Source: Alphaproteobacteria bacterium (lineage in GTDB: Bacteria; Pseudomonadota; Alphaproteobacteria; CADEGL01). From it: a stretch of DNA of 52,637 nt. The notes under the pieces were generated by a model. That model was not told the origin of the DNA. It ran no database searches and saw only the letters and a program-made list of their open reading frames with translations. How positions within the stretch are numbered: the first letter of the stretch is position 1; every line of letters starts with the position of its first letter. This document shows positions 1 to 7,459 of this stretch, piece after piece. The position numbers were made by a program, and so were the translations under genes. The stretch spans positions 2,184 through 54,820 of the forward strand of contig JAPLOM010000080.1 of the NCBI GenBank assembly GCA_026400755.1, in the 5' to 3' direction.

Positions 1-359
1 ACGAATATGGCCACTGCGAAGGGCTGGTCACGGCCTCCGACATCTTGGAAACCATCGTCGGCGCATTCCGCGATGTGGAGGAGCCGCACCATCAGAACGC
101 CGTGCGGCGACAGGACGGCTCATGGCTGCTGGAGGGCTCGATGCCGGCCGACGAGATGGTCGAGCTTCTGAACCTGACCCTAGGCGAGGGCCGCGACTAC
201 CACACGGTCGCCGGTTTTATGCTCTACGGCCTGCATCATCTGCCGCGTACGGGCGAGACCTTCGACCGTTACGGCTGGCGCTTCGAGGTCGTCGACATGG
301 ATGGCAAGCGCGTGGACAAGGTGCTGGCCACGCGCCTGCCGAAGAGGCGCGCGGCCTAG
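1..359 (+). CDS. CorC/HlyC-type transporter-associated protein, C-terminal part
   Basis: Only the C-terminal 118 residues lie in the window; the frame is open from base 3 and runs off the left edge. The first residues (EGLVTASDILE) match the end of the second CBS domain, and what follows is the roughly 80-residue CorC/HlyC domain, with the characteristic GFMLYGLHHLPRTGE stretch and a closing beta-strand segment. The family consists of membrane proteins with a DUF21 region, paired CBS domains and this domain, and is linked to Mg/Co efflux or tolerance. The membrane part would lie to the left of the window. It ends 7 bases before the convergent SnoaL-like gene. The family is clear; the transported ion is not. 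Confidence 0.85.
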   Translation, partial: EYGHCEGLVTASDILETIVGAFRDVEEPHHQNAVRRQDGSWLLEGSMPADEMVELLNLTLGEGRDYHTVAGFMLYGLHHLPRTGETFDRYGWRFEVVDMDGKRVDKVLATRLPKRRAA

Positions 360-366
360 CTCCGTT

Positions 367-771
367 TCAGCGGATCTGCTTCAGCCAATCCTGCAGGTTG
401 TAGTAATTGGTGATGCGCGCGATCTTGCCGCGCTTCACGTCGAAGAAGGCGCCGCCGGGCAGCTTGTATTTCTGGCCTTTGGCCTTTGGCAGGTCGGTGT
501 CGGTCGCCAGGTACGTGCCGTTGACCACGAACTCCGCCGCCGCGTGCTTGCCATCGGCCGAGGCCACGATCTTGATGTTCGTGAGGCGCTCCCGGTAATT
601 CTTGTTCATCCGCTGCATGAAGCCGCGGAACTTAGCCTTGCCGGTCTCGCGGCCGCCCTGGTTCACGTCATGGGCGACCTTCTCGTCCAGGAGGCCAACG
701 AACGTATCCATGTCGCCGCGGTTAAAGGCGGCGTAGTAGTCACGGAGCAGCTTCTCGGTCTTGGCGCGCAT
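367..771 (-). CDS. SnoaL-like / NTF2-fold polyketide-cyclase-type protein
   Basis: A 134-residue protein of the NTF2-like superfamily (SnoaL/ketosteroid isomerase type). The N-terminal helix 'LLRDYYAAFNRGDMDTFVGLL' pattern is the family hallmark (here shortened: YYAAFNRGDMD), followed by the cone-shaped beta-sheet segments. The frame stays open further upstream, but ATG at 771 is chosen because GAGAGG precedes it by 6 bases and the family starts here. It is the last gene of a minus-strand run after the nitrilase-like gene (17-base gap). Members bind or isomerise small hydrophobic ligands; no substrate can be assigned from sequence. Confidence 0.8.
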   Translation of the reverse strand: MRAKTEKLLRDYYAAFNRGDMDTFVGLLDEKVAHDVNQGGRETGKAKFRGFMQRMNKNYRERLTNIKIVASADGKHAAAEFVVNGTYLATDTDLPKAKGQKYKLPGGAFFDVKRGKIARITNYYNLQDWLKQIR

Positions 772-788
772 CGTAATCCTCTCGGGAG

Positions 789-1694
789 TTAGACTTTGCC
801 GACGCGCACGGGCGCGCGCAGGATGGGTTCTTCCTTGGCCCAATCGCGGGAATTGAAAACCTGGGCGGTCTCGCGCCGCAGCGTGCGCGCGGCCTCTAGG
901 TCCAAGTCGGCGTAAACCCAGCCAGGCTGATTCAACTCGCCCGTGGCCAGGACGCCATCGGACGGGAAACCCCGGTCGATGGGGCCGAACGCGCCTGCGG
1001 CGCCGCAATTCTCGTCCACCGCGGCGGACCAGGGCGCAGTGCCCACGGTCGGCGATTGAACGGCGAAGCACTGGTTTTCCATCGCGCGCGCCCGTGCCGC
1101 CACGCGCACGCGGTTATAGCCGGGCAGCGCGTCGGTGCAGCTCGGCACCAGCATGATCTCGGCGCCGGCCTCGATCTGGCCGCGCACCAGGCGCGGGAAT
1201 TCGCTGTCGTAGCAAATGGCGATGCCCAATCGCCCGTGCGCCGTGTCGAACACGCGCAATTCCGTGCCGGGCGCGATGCCCCAAATCTCGTCCTCGAAGC
1301 GCGTCATCTGCAGTTTTTCCTGCATCTCGCGCTTGCCCCCAGGTCCAATCAGCCAAGCCTGGTTTCGGTAGGTGCCGTCGTCGCGGCGCACGGGAAAGCT
1401 CGAGGCCAGCAGGTACATGCCGTGCTTGGCGGCCAGATCGGCGTGCAGATCGAGATAGTCGGCGAACAGGCCTTGCAGCTTGTCGAGCTGCTTGGCCAGG
1501 TCTGGGCGCACCTCTTCCGGCAGCAGAGAAACCAGCTCCATGGAGCCGTACTCGGGAAACATGGCGATCTGGGCGCCTCCCTTGGCCGCCTCGCCGACAT
1601 AGCCGGACAGCTTGGCCTGATAATCTTGCCAGCCGCCGAGGAACTCGATCGGATATTGGGCGGCCGCGACGCGCACGGCGTTGGACGCGCTCAT
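789..1694 (-). CDS. Carbon-nitrogen hydrolase (nitrilase superfamily)
   Basis: A 301-residue amidase/nitrilase-superfamily protein. The Glu-Lys-Cys triad is visible: Glu48 in FPEYGSME, Lys127 in QEKLQM and Cys161 in AICYDSEFPR. Such enzymes hydrolyse amide or nitrile C-N bonds in the cytosol through a cysteine thioester. Its start overlaps the stop of the upstream GNAT gene by 4 bases (ATGA), so the two are translationally coupled. Nitrilase relatives carrying a fused N-terminal acetyltransferase-like domain are known (Bacillus YhcX type), so this pair looks like the split form. Substrate unknown. Confidence 0.88.
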   Translation of the reverse strand: MSASNAVRVAAAQYPIEFLGGWQDYQAKLSGYVGEAAKGGAQIAMFPEYGSMELVSLLPEEVRPDLAKQLDKLQGLFADYLDLHADLAAKHGMYLLASSFPVRRDDGTYRNQAWLIGPGGKREMQEKLQMTRFEDEIWGIAPGTELRVFDTAHGRLGIAICYDSEFPRLVRGQIEAGAEIMLVPSCTDALPGYNRVRVAARARAMENQCFAVQSPTVGTAPWSAAVDENCGAAGAFGPIDRGFPSDGVLATGELNQPGWVYADLDLEAARTLRRETAQVFNSRDWAKEEPILRAPVRVGKV

Positions 1695-2302
1695 CGAAGC
1701 TCCTTGATCCAGAACTGCATCGTCTTGGGCGTCGGCTCGCCTTCGTCAAGATCGCGCCAGGTGAAAGTAGTCGTCATGCCGTCCATCTTGCGATAGCCGC
1801 GCTTCTGCCAGAATGCGTCGAGCGGGACATAATCCTTCGGCCGGCGCGGATGATCCGCTGGGCGCACCACGCCGCAGAAGCAGGTATGGGTAAAGCGCCC
1901 GAGCTTTTTCGCCCAGGCTTCGCGATGGTCAAAGAAGGCCACGCCCAGGCCGCGGCCGCGATAAGTCCGGTCCAGTACGGACTCGCCGCAATAGAAGATC
2001 GTGCCCAGATCGTAACTGCGCGCCTTGAACGGCGCGGTGGCATAGTCGGGCTCATGGGCCAGCGGCAACGCCGTGGCCGCGCCCACGATATCTTCGCCAT
2101 CGAAGGCGATCACGATCACGCTGTCCGGTGAGGCGGTGTAGGTCTGAAGGTATTTTTCCTCGTAGTCCGGCGCCGCTTCGTAGAGGTAGGGAAAGTCGTA
2201 AAAGACCTTGGCGCGCAGGCGCGCGAGATCGGGGATGAAGCGTCGCGCCGCTGTCCCCGTGAAGCTCTCGACCCGGACTTTGCTGGAAACCTGAGCATCC
2301 AC
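1691..2302 (-). CDS. GNAT family N-acetyltransferase
   Basis: About 203 residues. The acetyl-CoA pyrophosphate loop is visible as RTYRGRGLGVAFFDHR, in the canonical Q/RxxGxG/A form, after a beta strand ending GESVL. Members transfer an acetyl group from acetyl-CoA to an amine. The start is placed at GTG 2302 because GGAG sits 6 bases upstream; an in-frame ATG at 2332 is possible but has no Shine-Dalgarno sequence. It is coupled by a 4-base overlap to the nitrilase-like gene and lies just after another GNAT gene, so all four genes from 3193 to 367 probably form one transcript. The acceptor is unknown. Confidence 0.82.
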   Translation of the reverse strand: MDAQVSSKVRVESFTGTAARRFIPDLARLRAKVFYDFPYLYEAAPDYEEKYLQTYTASPDSVIVIAFDGEDIVGAATALPLAHEPDYATAPFKARSYDLGTIFYCGESVLDRTYRGRGLGVAFFDHREAWAKKLGRFTHTCFCGVVRPADHPRRPKDYVPLDAFWQKRGYRKMDGMTTTFTWRDLDEGEPTPKTMQFWIKELR

Positions 2303-2380
2303 GCCCTGCTCCTGAACAACACGCGTACACATAGGGCCGCGTTATCCACGCCGCAACCCTTTAGCCGAGTTCGAAGCTGG

Positions 2381-3193
2381 TCACCCCGTAGACGCCGCCG
2401 ATGTCGATGGAGGGCGCGCCGTCTCGAACGCGGGCTTCATGCCGTATCGCTCGGCCATGGCGACGGCGGCGCGGTTGGGCTCGGGGACATCCAGGACGAC
2501 GGGCCCGATGGGGACGTGTCGCGCCAGGGCGTGGAACAGCGTCTCTGCCGCCCGTTCGTCGTCGGCGAACAACGGGCCGATCTTGTGTCCCGCCCGGGCT
2601 GGGCGGATGGAGCCGTATCCAACCAGGACGCCGCCGCGAATCAGGGCCAGGGCGTGACTGCCGGTGTCCGAAATCCAGCGTTCGAGAAATGCCCGGCGCG
2701 GCGCCGGGAAGAAACGCCGATCATAGGCTTCCAGCGCCGCGAAGGGCAGTCCGGCCACGGGCTCGATCACGCCATGCTTCATGTCGTGCGGCGGCGCCGA
2801 GACGGACGGCGCCTCGAAGCGAATATTGCGGTAGGCCCAGGTAAAACCGGATTTGCGGTAGTTCTCCTGCTGGGCCAGCACACCGTCGAGTCCCACGTTG
2901 CGCTGTCCGAGATACGCCATGCCGTGACGCCACAGCGCCACGCCGTGACCCCGGCCGCGCCATTCAGGCCGTACGATGTAAAGGCCTAGGAAGCCGAACG
3001 TATTGTCGTAAGCGGCCGCGCTCAGCGACGCGACGGGCTCGCCGTCGATCTCGCCGATGAAGAAACCATTCGGGTCGGCGGCATAGAACGAATCGGAATC
3101 AGTCAGGCCTGGATTCCACCCCTCGCCCGCCGCCCAGCCGAGCACGAGCGCCAGGTCGGCGCGTGTCATGACGCGAATGTGCAAATCACTCAT
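2381..3193 (-). CDS. Double-domain GNAT acetyltransferase with frameshifted C-terminus
   Basis: A 270-residue protein with an N-terminal GNAT domain (residues 1-125; acetyl-CoA loop RPEWRGRGHGVALWRHG) and a C-terminal GNAT-like half of the YitH/Acetyltransf_18 kind, ending near YGMKPAFETAR. After that point the reading frame runs through a low-quality PPSTSAAST stretch to a stop. In another frame the DNA continues as IDIGGVYGVTSFELG and stops at 2361-2363, which is the usual C-terminus of this family. The last 15 or so residues therefore appear frameshifted, with the usual MY(T/K)G segment also missing. The catalytic domain is intact, so the product may still work. It is divergent from the cupin gene. 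Confidence 0.75.
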   Translation of the reverse strand: MSDLHIRVMTRADLALVLGWAAGEGWNPGLTDSDSFYAADPNGFFIGEIDGEPVASLSAAAYDNTFGFLGLYIVRPEWRGRGHGVALWRHGMAYLGQRNVGLDGVLAQQENYRKSGFTWAYRNIRFEAPSVSAPPHDMKHGVIEPVAGLPFAALEAYDRRFFPAPRRAFLERWISDTGSHALALIRGGVLVGYGSIRPARAGHKIGPLFADDERAAETLFHALARHVPIGPVVLDVPEPNRAAVAMAERYGMKPAFETARPPSTSAASTG

Positions 3194-3261
3194 GGCCGGG
3201 ACAGTACCGGCCGCCTCGTGTCTCGCCTAGAGTGCGTCCGCTTTTCGAAGGAGATGACACA

Positions 3262-3684
3262 ATGCGGCGATTGATTCTGACGACTTCGGTTCTGGCCTTG
3301 TTGGGTTCCGCATCATGGGCGGCCGATGCGCCCAAAGTTGCGGTCACGCCGGTCCTGACGACGACCACGACAGCCTCGGGCCAGCCGATCACGGTACCGG
3401 CCCATCCGCAGGTGATCGTTTCGACCTACGACATTCCTGTTGGCGCCTCCCTGCCCTTCCACAAGCATCCGTTCCAGCGCTACGCCTACGTCATGGCGGG
3501 CGACCTGACGGTGATGAACCGGGACACCAACGAGACCTATCGCTACAAGACCGGCGATTTCATCGTCGAGGTGCTGGACCAGTGGCACATGGGCCGCAAC
3601 GAAGGGAAGACGCCTGTGAAGCTTCTGGTCATCGACCAGGTCGAGCCGGGCAAACCCAACGTCATCCAGGCGCCGGCCCCATAA
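3262..3684 (+). CDS. Exported cupin-domain protein
   Basis: A 140-residue protein with a Sec signal peptide (RR, hydrophobic LILTTSVLALLGSA, likely cleavage near SWA-AD) followed by one cupin barrel. Metal-ligand candidates are His67 and His69 in FHKHPFQRY and His109 in DQWHMG. ATG 3262 is preferred because AAGGAG lies 8 bases upstream and the signal peptide starts there, although the frame is open to 3232. Periplasmic location is inferred. The gene stands alone, divergent from the GNAT run, and is followed by a strong hairpin terminator. The ligand or reaction is unknown. Confidence 0.8.
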   Translation: MRRLILTTSVLALLGSASWAADAPKVAVTPVLTTTTTASGQPITVPAHPQVIVSTYDIPVGASLPFHKHPFQRYAYVMAGDLTVMNRDTNETYRYKTGDFIVEVLDQWHMGRNEGKTPVKLLVIDQVEPGKPNVIQAPAP

Positions 3685-3688
3685 GCAA

Positions 3689-3723
3689 ACGGCCGCGGAT
3701 CGCTCCGCGGCCGTCTTCGTCTT
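3689..3723 (+). terminator. Intrinsic terminator after the cupin gene
   Basis: A perfect 11-bp stem (arms 3689-3699 and 3704-3714) with the 4-base loop TCGC is followed by the T-rich run CTTCGTCTT. It begins five bases after the cupin stop and also lies just past the end of the convergent RidA gene, so it may serve both. Confidence 0.75.
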
Positions 3724-3736
3724 CAGCGTATCCGCG

Positions 3737-4084
3737 TCAGGCCGCGGCCACGCACTGGATCTCGACCTGAAGCTGGGGGTTGGCCAGGTTGGCCTCCACC
3801 GTCGCGCGCGCGGGCTGGTTGCCGGGGGACACCCAGGCGTCCCAGGCCTTATTCATCTGGTTGAATTTGGCCATGTCGGACACCCAGATCGTCGCGGTCA
3901 GTAGCTTGGATTTGTCGCTGCCGGCTTCCTTCAGATACTTGTCGATCTTGGCCAGGATCTGCTCGGTCTGGCCCTTCACGTCCGCCGAAGTGTCGTCGGC
4001 GGTCATGCCGGCCAGGAACACGAGGCCGTTATAGACCACGGCGCGGCTAAGGCGCGGCCCGGTCTCGATGCGCTTGATGCTCAT
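3737..4084 (-). CDS. RidA family protein (YjgF/UK114)
   Basis: 115 residues, the normal length for the family. The signature near the C-terminus (PARATVEANLA, with Arg93) supplies the carboxylate-binding arginine, and Glu109 in VEIQC matches the second active-site residue, so imine/enamine deaminase activity is plausible. RidA proteins clear reactive 2-aminoacrylate-type intermediates made by PLP enzymes and amine oxidases. That fits a region rich in amine oxidoreductases, but it is not adjacent to them. GGGAGAG lies just upstream of the ATG. It may be co-transcribed with the upstream SnoaL-like gene, although a hairpin lies between. Confidence 0.88.
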   Translation of the reverse strand: MSIKRIETGPRLSRAVVYNGLVFLAGMTADDTSADVKGQTEQILAKIDKYLKEAGSDKSKLLTATIWVSDMAKFNQMNKAWDAWVSPGNQPARATVEANLANPQLQVEIQCVAAA

Positions 4085-4100
4085 TGCTCTCTCCCTGAAC

Positions 4101-4131
4101 GGAAACCGAAAGCGCGCCAGAACGGGCGCGC
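4101..4131 (-). terminator. Possible minus-strand terminator between SnoaL-like and RidA genes
   Basis: Arms 4112-4118 and 4125-4131 form a perfect 7-bp GC stem with a 6-base loop. Read on the minus strand, the stem is followed by TTTCGGTTTCC, a weak T-rich run. This could end transcription from the gene at 4177-4629; GC-rich stems of this size also occur by chance here. Confidence 0.4.
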
Positions 4132-4176
4132 GGGAGCGAGTCTATCGGCCGCCTTCCGGCGCGTCGAGGTGCCCGC

Positions 4177-4629
4177 TCAGGCCGCGCGTTTGCCGTGGGA
4201 GAGCTGGGGCACGCCGCGCTTGAGCGAGACATGGGCGTGCAGGCCGCGCCAGGGCGCATCGACCTTGTCGCGCACGAGGACCAGCGTGGCTCGGCCCGGC
4301 CGGTCGAAGGTCGAGCCATCCTCGTGATAGCCCGTCGAGCCCCAGGTCGTCGCGACGAACGCCATCAGCCGATCCGGCGATACGGCGCTGCGCATCTTCT
4401 CAGTGTGCCAGCGGAAGCCGCTGGCCGATGGCCAGACTTTGCGCCACTGCTCGTTCTCGAACTGGTCGATACCGGACACCCCGTCCATGAACGTGCTGAA
4501 GGTGACCACGCGCGGGTCGAACCGCTTACGCGCCTCGGTGAATTTCAGAGCATCGACCTCGGCGCCGAACGCATCCATCCAGGCCTTCAGGCTGGCATGG
4601 TCTGTGGGCGGAGCATCGAACTCAAACAT
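4177..4629 (-). CDS. SnoaL-like / nuclear transport factor 2-fold protein
   Basis: A 150-residue protein that reads as an NTF2-like (SnoaL_3/ketosteroid-isomerase-like) domain: an N-terminal helix with a WMDAFGAEVDALKFTEA pattern, then strands including TFSTFMDGVSGID, RWHTEKM and the long ATLVLVRD strand. AAGGAGG lies 7 bases upstream of the ATG, a strong ribosome site. These domains often act as lyases, isomerases or cargo-binding modules. It is unrelated in sequence to the SnoaL-like protein at 367-771 beyond the fold. No specific role can be given. Confidence 0.7.
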   Translation of the reverse strand: MFEFDAPPTDHASLKAWMDAFGAEVDALKFTEARKRFDPRVVTFSTFMDGVSGIDQFENEQWRKVWPSASGFRWHTEKMRSAVSPDRLMAFVATTWGSTGYHEDGSTFDRPGRATLVLVRDKVDAPWRGLHAHVSLKRGVPQLSHGKRAA

Positions 4630-4734
4630 GGCGGGCCTCCTTGCCGTTACGCACGGTAATACGGCCGCGCGCTCTTGCGTCCCTGCCTATATTGCCGGAT
4701 AACCGAACCCTGCGCTGCCCCTCCCGGAGATCCG

Positions 4735-5940
4735 ATGACGGCAACGGTCGCGTTCGAACGGCGGGATATCCGCGTCATCGGTCTCGTCAGCGGTGCGCAT
4801 TTCTTCAGCCACTTTTTTTTCCTGACCCTGCCGCCTCTCTATCCGATCCTGCGGGTGGAAATGGGCGTCAGCTACACGGCGCTGGGCGCCACGGCGACCG
4901 CATTCGCGATCGCATCTGGCATCGGCCAGCTTCCGGTCGGCTTTATCGTTGACCGGTTTGGCGCGCGTTATGTGCTGATCGGCGGCATCACGCTGATGTC
5001 GCTAGCGATCGGCGGTATGGGCCTGGTGCCGAGCTATTTCTGGCTGCCCGTGCTGGCCCTGGTTGCGGGCGGCGCCAACAGCGTGTTCCACCCGGCCGAT
5101 TACGCGATTCTGTCGCACACGGTGAAAGGCACCCGGGTCGGTCGCGCCTATAGCATCCATACGTTCTCGGGGTTCCTGGGCTGGGCCGTGGCTCCGCCCT
5201 TCATGACGTTGATCGCAACCCAATGGGGTTGGCGGACGGCACTGTTTTGCGCGTGCACCGCCGGGCTGATCATGGCCGTGGTCCTGATCCTGCGGCGCGA
5301 CGAGTTAATCGTGCCGACCCGCGCGGCTGCGCTGCCGGGTTCCAAGAAAAGCGGGGGCTTCGACGTCCTGCTCCACCCCGGCATCTTGATCCTGTTCTGC
5401 TTCTTCATCGCCAATGCCATGACGTCGGTCGGCATCAATACCTTCGCGGTATCCGCCCTTCACGATCTGCACGGCATGGAGATCCAACTGGCGACCAGCG
5501 CGCTCACGGCCTATCTGGTCGCAGGCGCTAGCGGCGTTCTGTTGGGCGGCTATATCGCCGACCGCACGAAACGATACGAATTGGTGGCGTTTATCGGCTA
5601 TGTGGCCTCGGCGTCGGCCATGCTGGCCATCGCCTGGTCGGATTTGGGCACGATACCCATCATCACGACCTTCGCTTTGGCGGGGATCATGCTGGGCAGC
5701 ATCCTGCCCTCGCGCGACATGCTGGTGCGCTCGATGATGCCCCCCGGTTCGGCCGGGCGGATTTTCGGTTTTCTGTCCGCCGGCATCGAGATCGGCGCCA
5801 CGATCTCGCCCCTGGTGTTCGGCTGGCTGATCGACCACGGCAAACCCAGCCGGGTTTTCGTTCTGTGCGCGATTTTCATGATGGGCTCGCTGACCGCGGC
5901 ATCCTTGGCCGCTGTCATGGCGCGCAGGAGAGCGATATAG
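4735..5940 (+). CDS. Major facilitator superfamily transporter
   Basis: A 401-residue, 12-helix MFS carrier. Helix 1 begins IGLVSGAHFFSHFFF, loop 2-3 carries the GxxxDRFGAR type motif (FIVDRFGARY), and a second copy occurs midway (YIADRTKRYE). ATG 4735 is used because GGAGA ends 4 bases upstream; the frame is open to 4675, but that extension is Pro/Cys-rich and unlike a membrane protein. The layout resembles the FPR1/fosmidomycin-resistance-type branch, without proof. It stands alone on the plus strand, divergent from the SnoaL-like gene. The substrate is unknown and proton coupling is assumed from the family. Confidence 0.85.
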   Translation: MTATVAFERRDIRVIGLVSGAHFFSHFFFLTLPPLYPILRVEMGVSYTALGATATAFAIASGIGQLPVGFIVDRFGARYVLIGGITLMSLAIGGMGLVPSYFWLPVLALVAGGANSVFHPADYAILSHTVKGTRVGRAYSIHTFSGFLGWAVAPPFMTLIATQWGWRTALFCACTAGLIMAVVLILRRDELIVPTRAAALPGSKKSGGFDVLLHPGILILFCFFIANAMTSVGINTFAVSALHDLHGMEIQLATSALTAYLVAGASGVLLGGYIADRTKRYELVAFIGYVASASAMLAIAWSDLGTIPIITTFALAGIMLGSILPSRDMLVRSMMPPGSAGRIFGFLSAGIEIGATISPLVFGWLIDHGKPSRVFVLCAIFMMGSLTAASLAAVMARRRAI

Positions 5941-6152
5941 AACTTTAGAAAACAAGTATAACTATCTAATAAATAATAATATTTATCGCCGTTTCTTTAC
6001 TTCCTGCCCGGCTAAATCCGCTGTCTTTGCGGCCAGCGGCATGATTCCAGACATTATTTTCGGTGCTGGAGCCCCGTGGCGCTGACGGGGTTCCACAACC
6101 TGTTATAGTCGAGGCGGTTTTTTTCCCTGTTGGAGAAGGGTGCCGCGTCGCC
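5941..6152. other. AT-rich intergenic stretch
   Basis: The first 60 bases after the MFS stop are strikingly AT-rich (runs of TAATAAATAATAATATTTAT), then composition returns to normal. A small inverted repeat, CCCCGT-7-ACGGGG at about 6072-6090, lies downstream. No coding frame is convincing here. It probably holds the promoter of the Gre-like gene and may help end MFS transcription. Confidence 0.6.
6082..6109 (+). promoter_or_regulatory. Candidate sigma70-type promoter for the Gre-like gene
   Basis: CTGACG (6082-6087), a 16-base spacer and TATAGT (6104-6109) lie about 43 bases upstream of the ATG at 6153. The -35 is imperfect. This is a visual match only; the overlap with the small inverted repeat may be chance or regulatory. 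Confidence 0.3.
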
Positions 6153-6869
6153 ATGAGTCGCGCATTCGTCAAAGAGTCGGAAACCGACGCGATCGTCCAT
6201 GACCTGCCCGAACGGCAGCAAAGCCCACATCCCAATTACGTCACCCCCCAGGGCCTGGCCCAGTTGGAGCGCGAACGCGCAGTTCTGCTGGAAAAGCGCC
6301 GTCAGCTTTTGCAGGGGTCGGACGAGGACATCGCCCAGGCCGAGACGCTGCGGCATGTCGAGCGCGATGTCCGCTATCTCGACGGCCGAATCGAGCGAGC
6401 CATCTATATCGATCCGGCGAACCAGCCCCGTAGCGAAGTTGCGTTCGGCGCCACCGTCTCGGTGGTCGACGAAGACGGGCAGCGCCACAGTTTTCAGATC
6501 GTGGGTGAGGACGAAGCCAACGCATCCGCGGGCAGGGTGAGCTGGGTGTCGCCCCTGGCGCGCGCCCTGGTGGGTGCGCGCGCGGGCGGCATGGTGACCT
6601 GGGAACGTCCGGCCGGCGACAAGATGCTGCGCGTCCAATCGATCCGTTATGGCGCGGGTGCGCCGAAGGCCCTTTCGAAAACACCGGTGAAACCGGCTGC
6701 CCAGCCCGCGGCCGCAAAAGCCAAACCAGCCGCGAAGAAGAAGACCGCCAAACCGGCACCGAAGAAAAAACCGGCGCTGAAAGCAAAGGCCAAGCCGAAA
6801 CCGAAGAAGGCGACCGCCAAGCCCAAAGCCAAGCCGGTCAAGAAAGCCAAGAAGGCAAAGCGGCGCTAG
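6153..6869 (+). CDS. GreA/GreB-like transcription elongation factor with Lys/Ala-rich tail
   Basis: 238 residues. Residues 28-88 form the Gre-type N-terminal coiled-coil hairpin starting NYVTPQGLAQLERE, with acidic tip residues (GSDEDIAQ) where GreA/B present their catalytic acids. Residues 97-165 form the FKBP-like GreA/B C-terminal domain (VSWVSPLARALVGARAG). From about 171 to the end there is a histone-H1-like tail of repeated Lys, Ala and Pro (KPAAKKK, KPAPKKK). Gre factors bind the RNA polymerase secondary channel and rescue backtracked complexes; the tail should bind nucleic acid. GGAGAAGGG lies 12 bases upstream of the chosen ATG. The next gene, def, starts 14 bases later. Confidence 0.78.
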   Translation: MSRAFVKESETDAIVHDLPERQQSPHPNYVTPQGLAQLERERAVLLEKRRQLLQGSDEDIAQAETLRHVERDVRYLDGRIERAIYIDPANQPRSEVAFGATVSVVDEDGQRHSFQIVGEDEANASAGRVSWVSPLARALVGARAGGMVTWERPAGDKMLRVQSIRYGAGAPKALSKTPVKPAAQPAAAKAKPAAKKKTAKPAPKKKPALKAKAKPKPKKATAKPKAKPVKKAKKAKRR

Positions 6870-6883
6870 GCGACTTCCCGCTC

Positions 6884-7453
6884 ATGGCGATCCTCAAAAT
6901 CGCGCGCATGGGCCACCCGGTCCTGCGCCAACCCGCCCCGCCCGTGGCCGATCCGGCCGCGCCGGACATCACGCGTCTCGTCGCTGACATGAAGGACACC
7001 CTGATCGATATCGGCGGCAACGGCTTGGCCGCGCCGCAGGTCTATGTCAGTCAGCGGGTGGTCCTTTACCGCCTGGCGGCCGAGCGCATCCCGCCCGGCG
7101 CCAAGCAACCGGCGGTCGATTGGACTGCTTTGGTCAATCCCGTGATCACCCCGCTGGGCGACGGACGGATGGTGAATTACGAGCGTTGCCTGTCCCTGCC
7201 TGACATGGTTGGCAAGGTGGAGCGTCACACCAAGGTGCGCTGTGCCTACGAAACGCTGGAGGGCAAACGGGTCGAGATGATCGCGGGCGGCTTTCACGCC
7301 ATGGTGCTGCAGCACGAATGCGATCACCTGGACGGCGTTCTGTATCCCATGCGGATGCGCGACCTGTCGGAGTTCGGCTACGGCAGCGAATGGAAAGTGC
7401 CGGACTTCATCCGCCTCTGGTCACCCGAGGCGTTCGACGGGCCGCAGGACTAA
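6884..7453 (+). CDS. def: Peptide deformylase
   Basis: 189 residues. Three family motifs are visible: GNGLAAPQ (Gln52), YERCLSLP (Cys102) and QHECDHLDG (His144, Glu145, His148), giving the Cys-His-His metal site and catalytic Glu. Peptide deformylase removes the formyl group from the initiator Met of nascent proteins. Motif II is normally EGCLS; here Gly is replaced by Arg101, as in some non-canonical paralogs. There is no fmt next door, so this may be a secondary deformylase rather than the housekeeping one. It lies 14 bases after the Gre-like gene, probably on the same transcript. Confidence 0.87.
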   Translation: MAILKIARMGHPVLRQPAPPVADPAAPDITRLVADMKDTLIDIGGNGLAAPQVYVSQRVVLYRLAAERIPPGAKQPAVDWTALVNPVITPLGDGRMVNYERCLSLPDMVGKVERHTKVRCAYETLEGKRVEMIAGGFHAMVLQHECDHLDGVLYPMRMRDLSEFGYGSEWKVPDFIRLWSPEAFDGPQD

Positions 7454-7459
7454 GACGCG

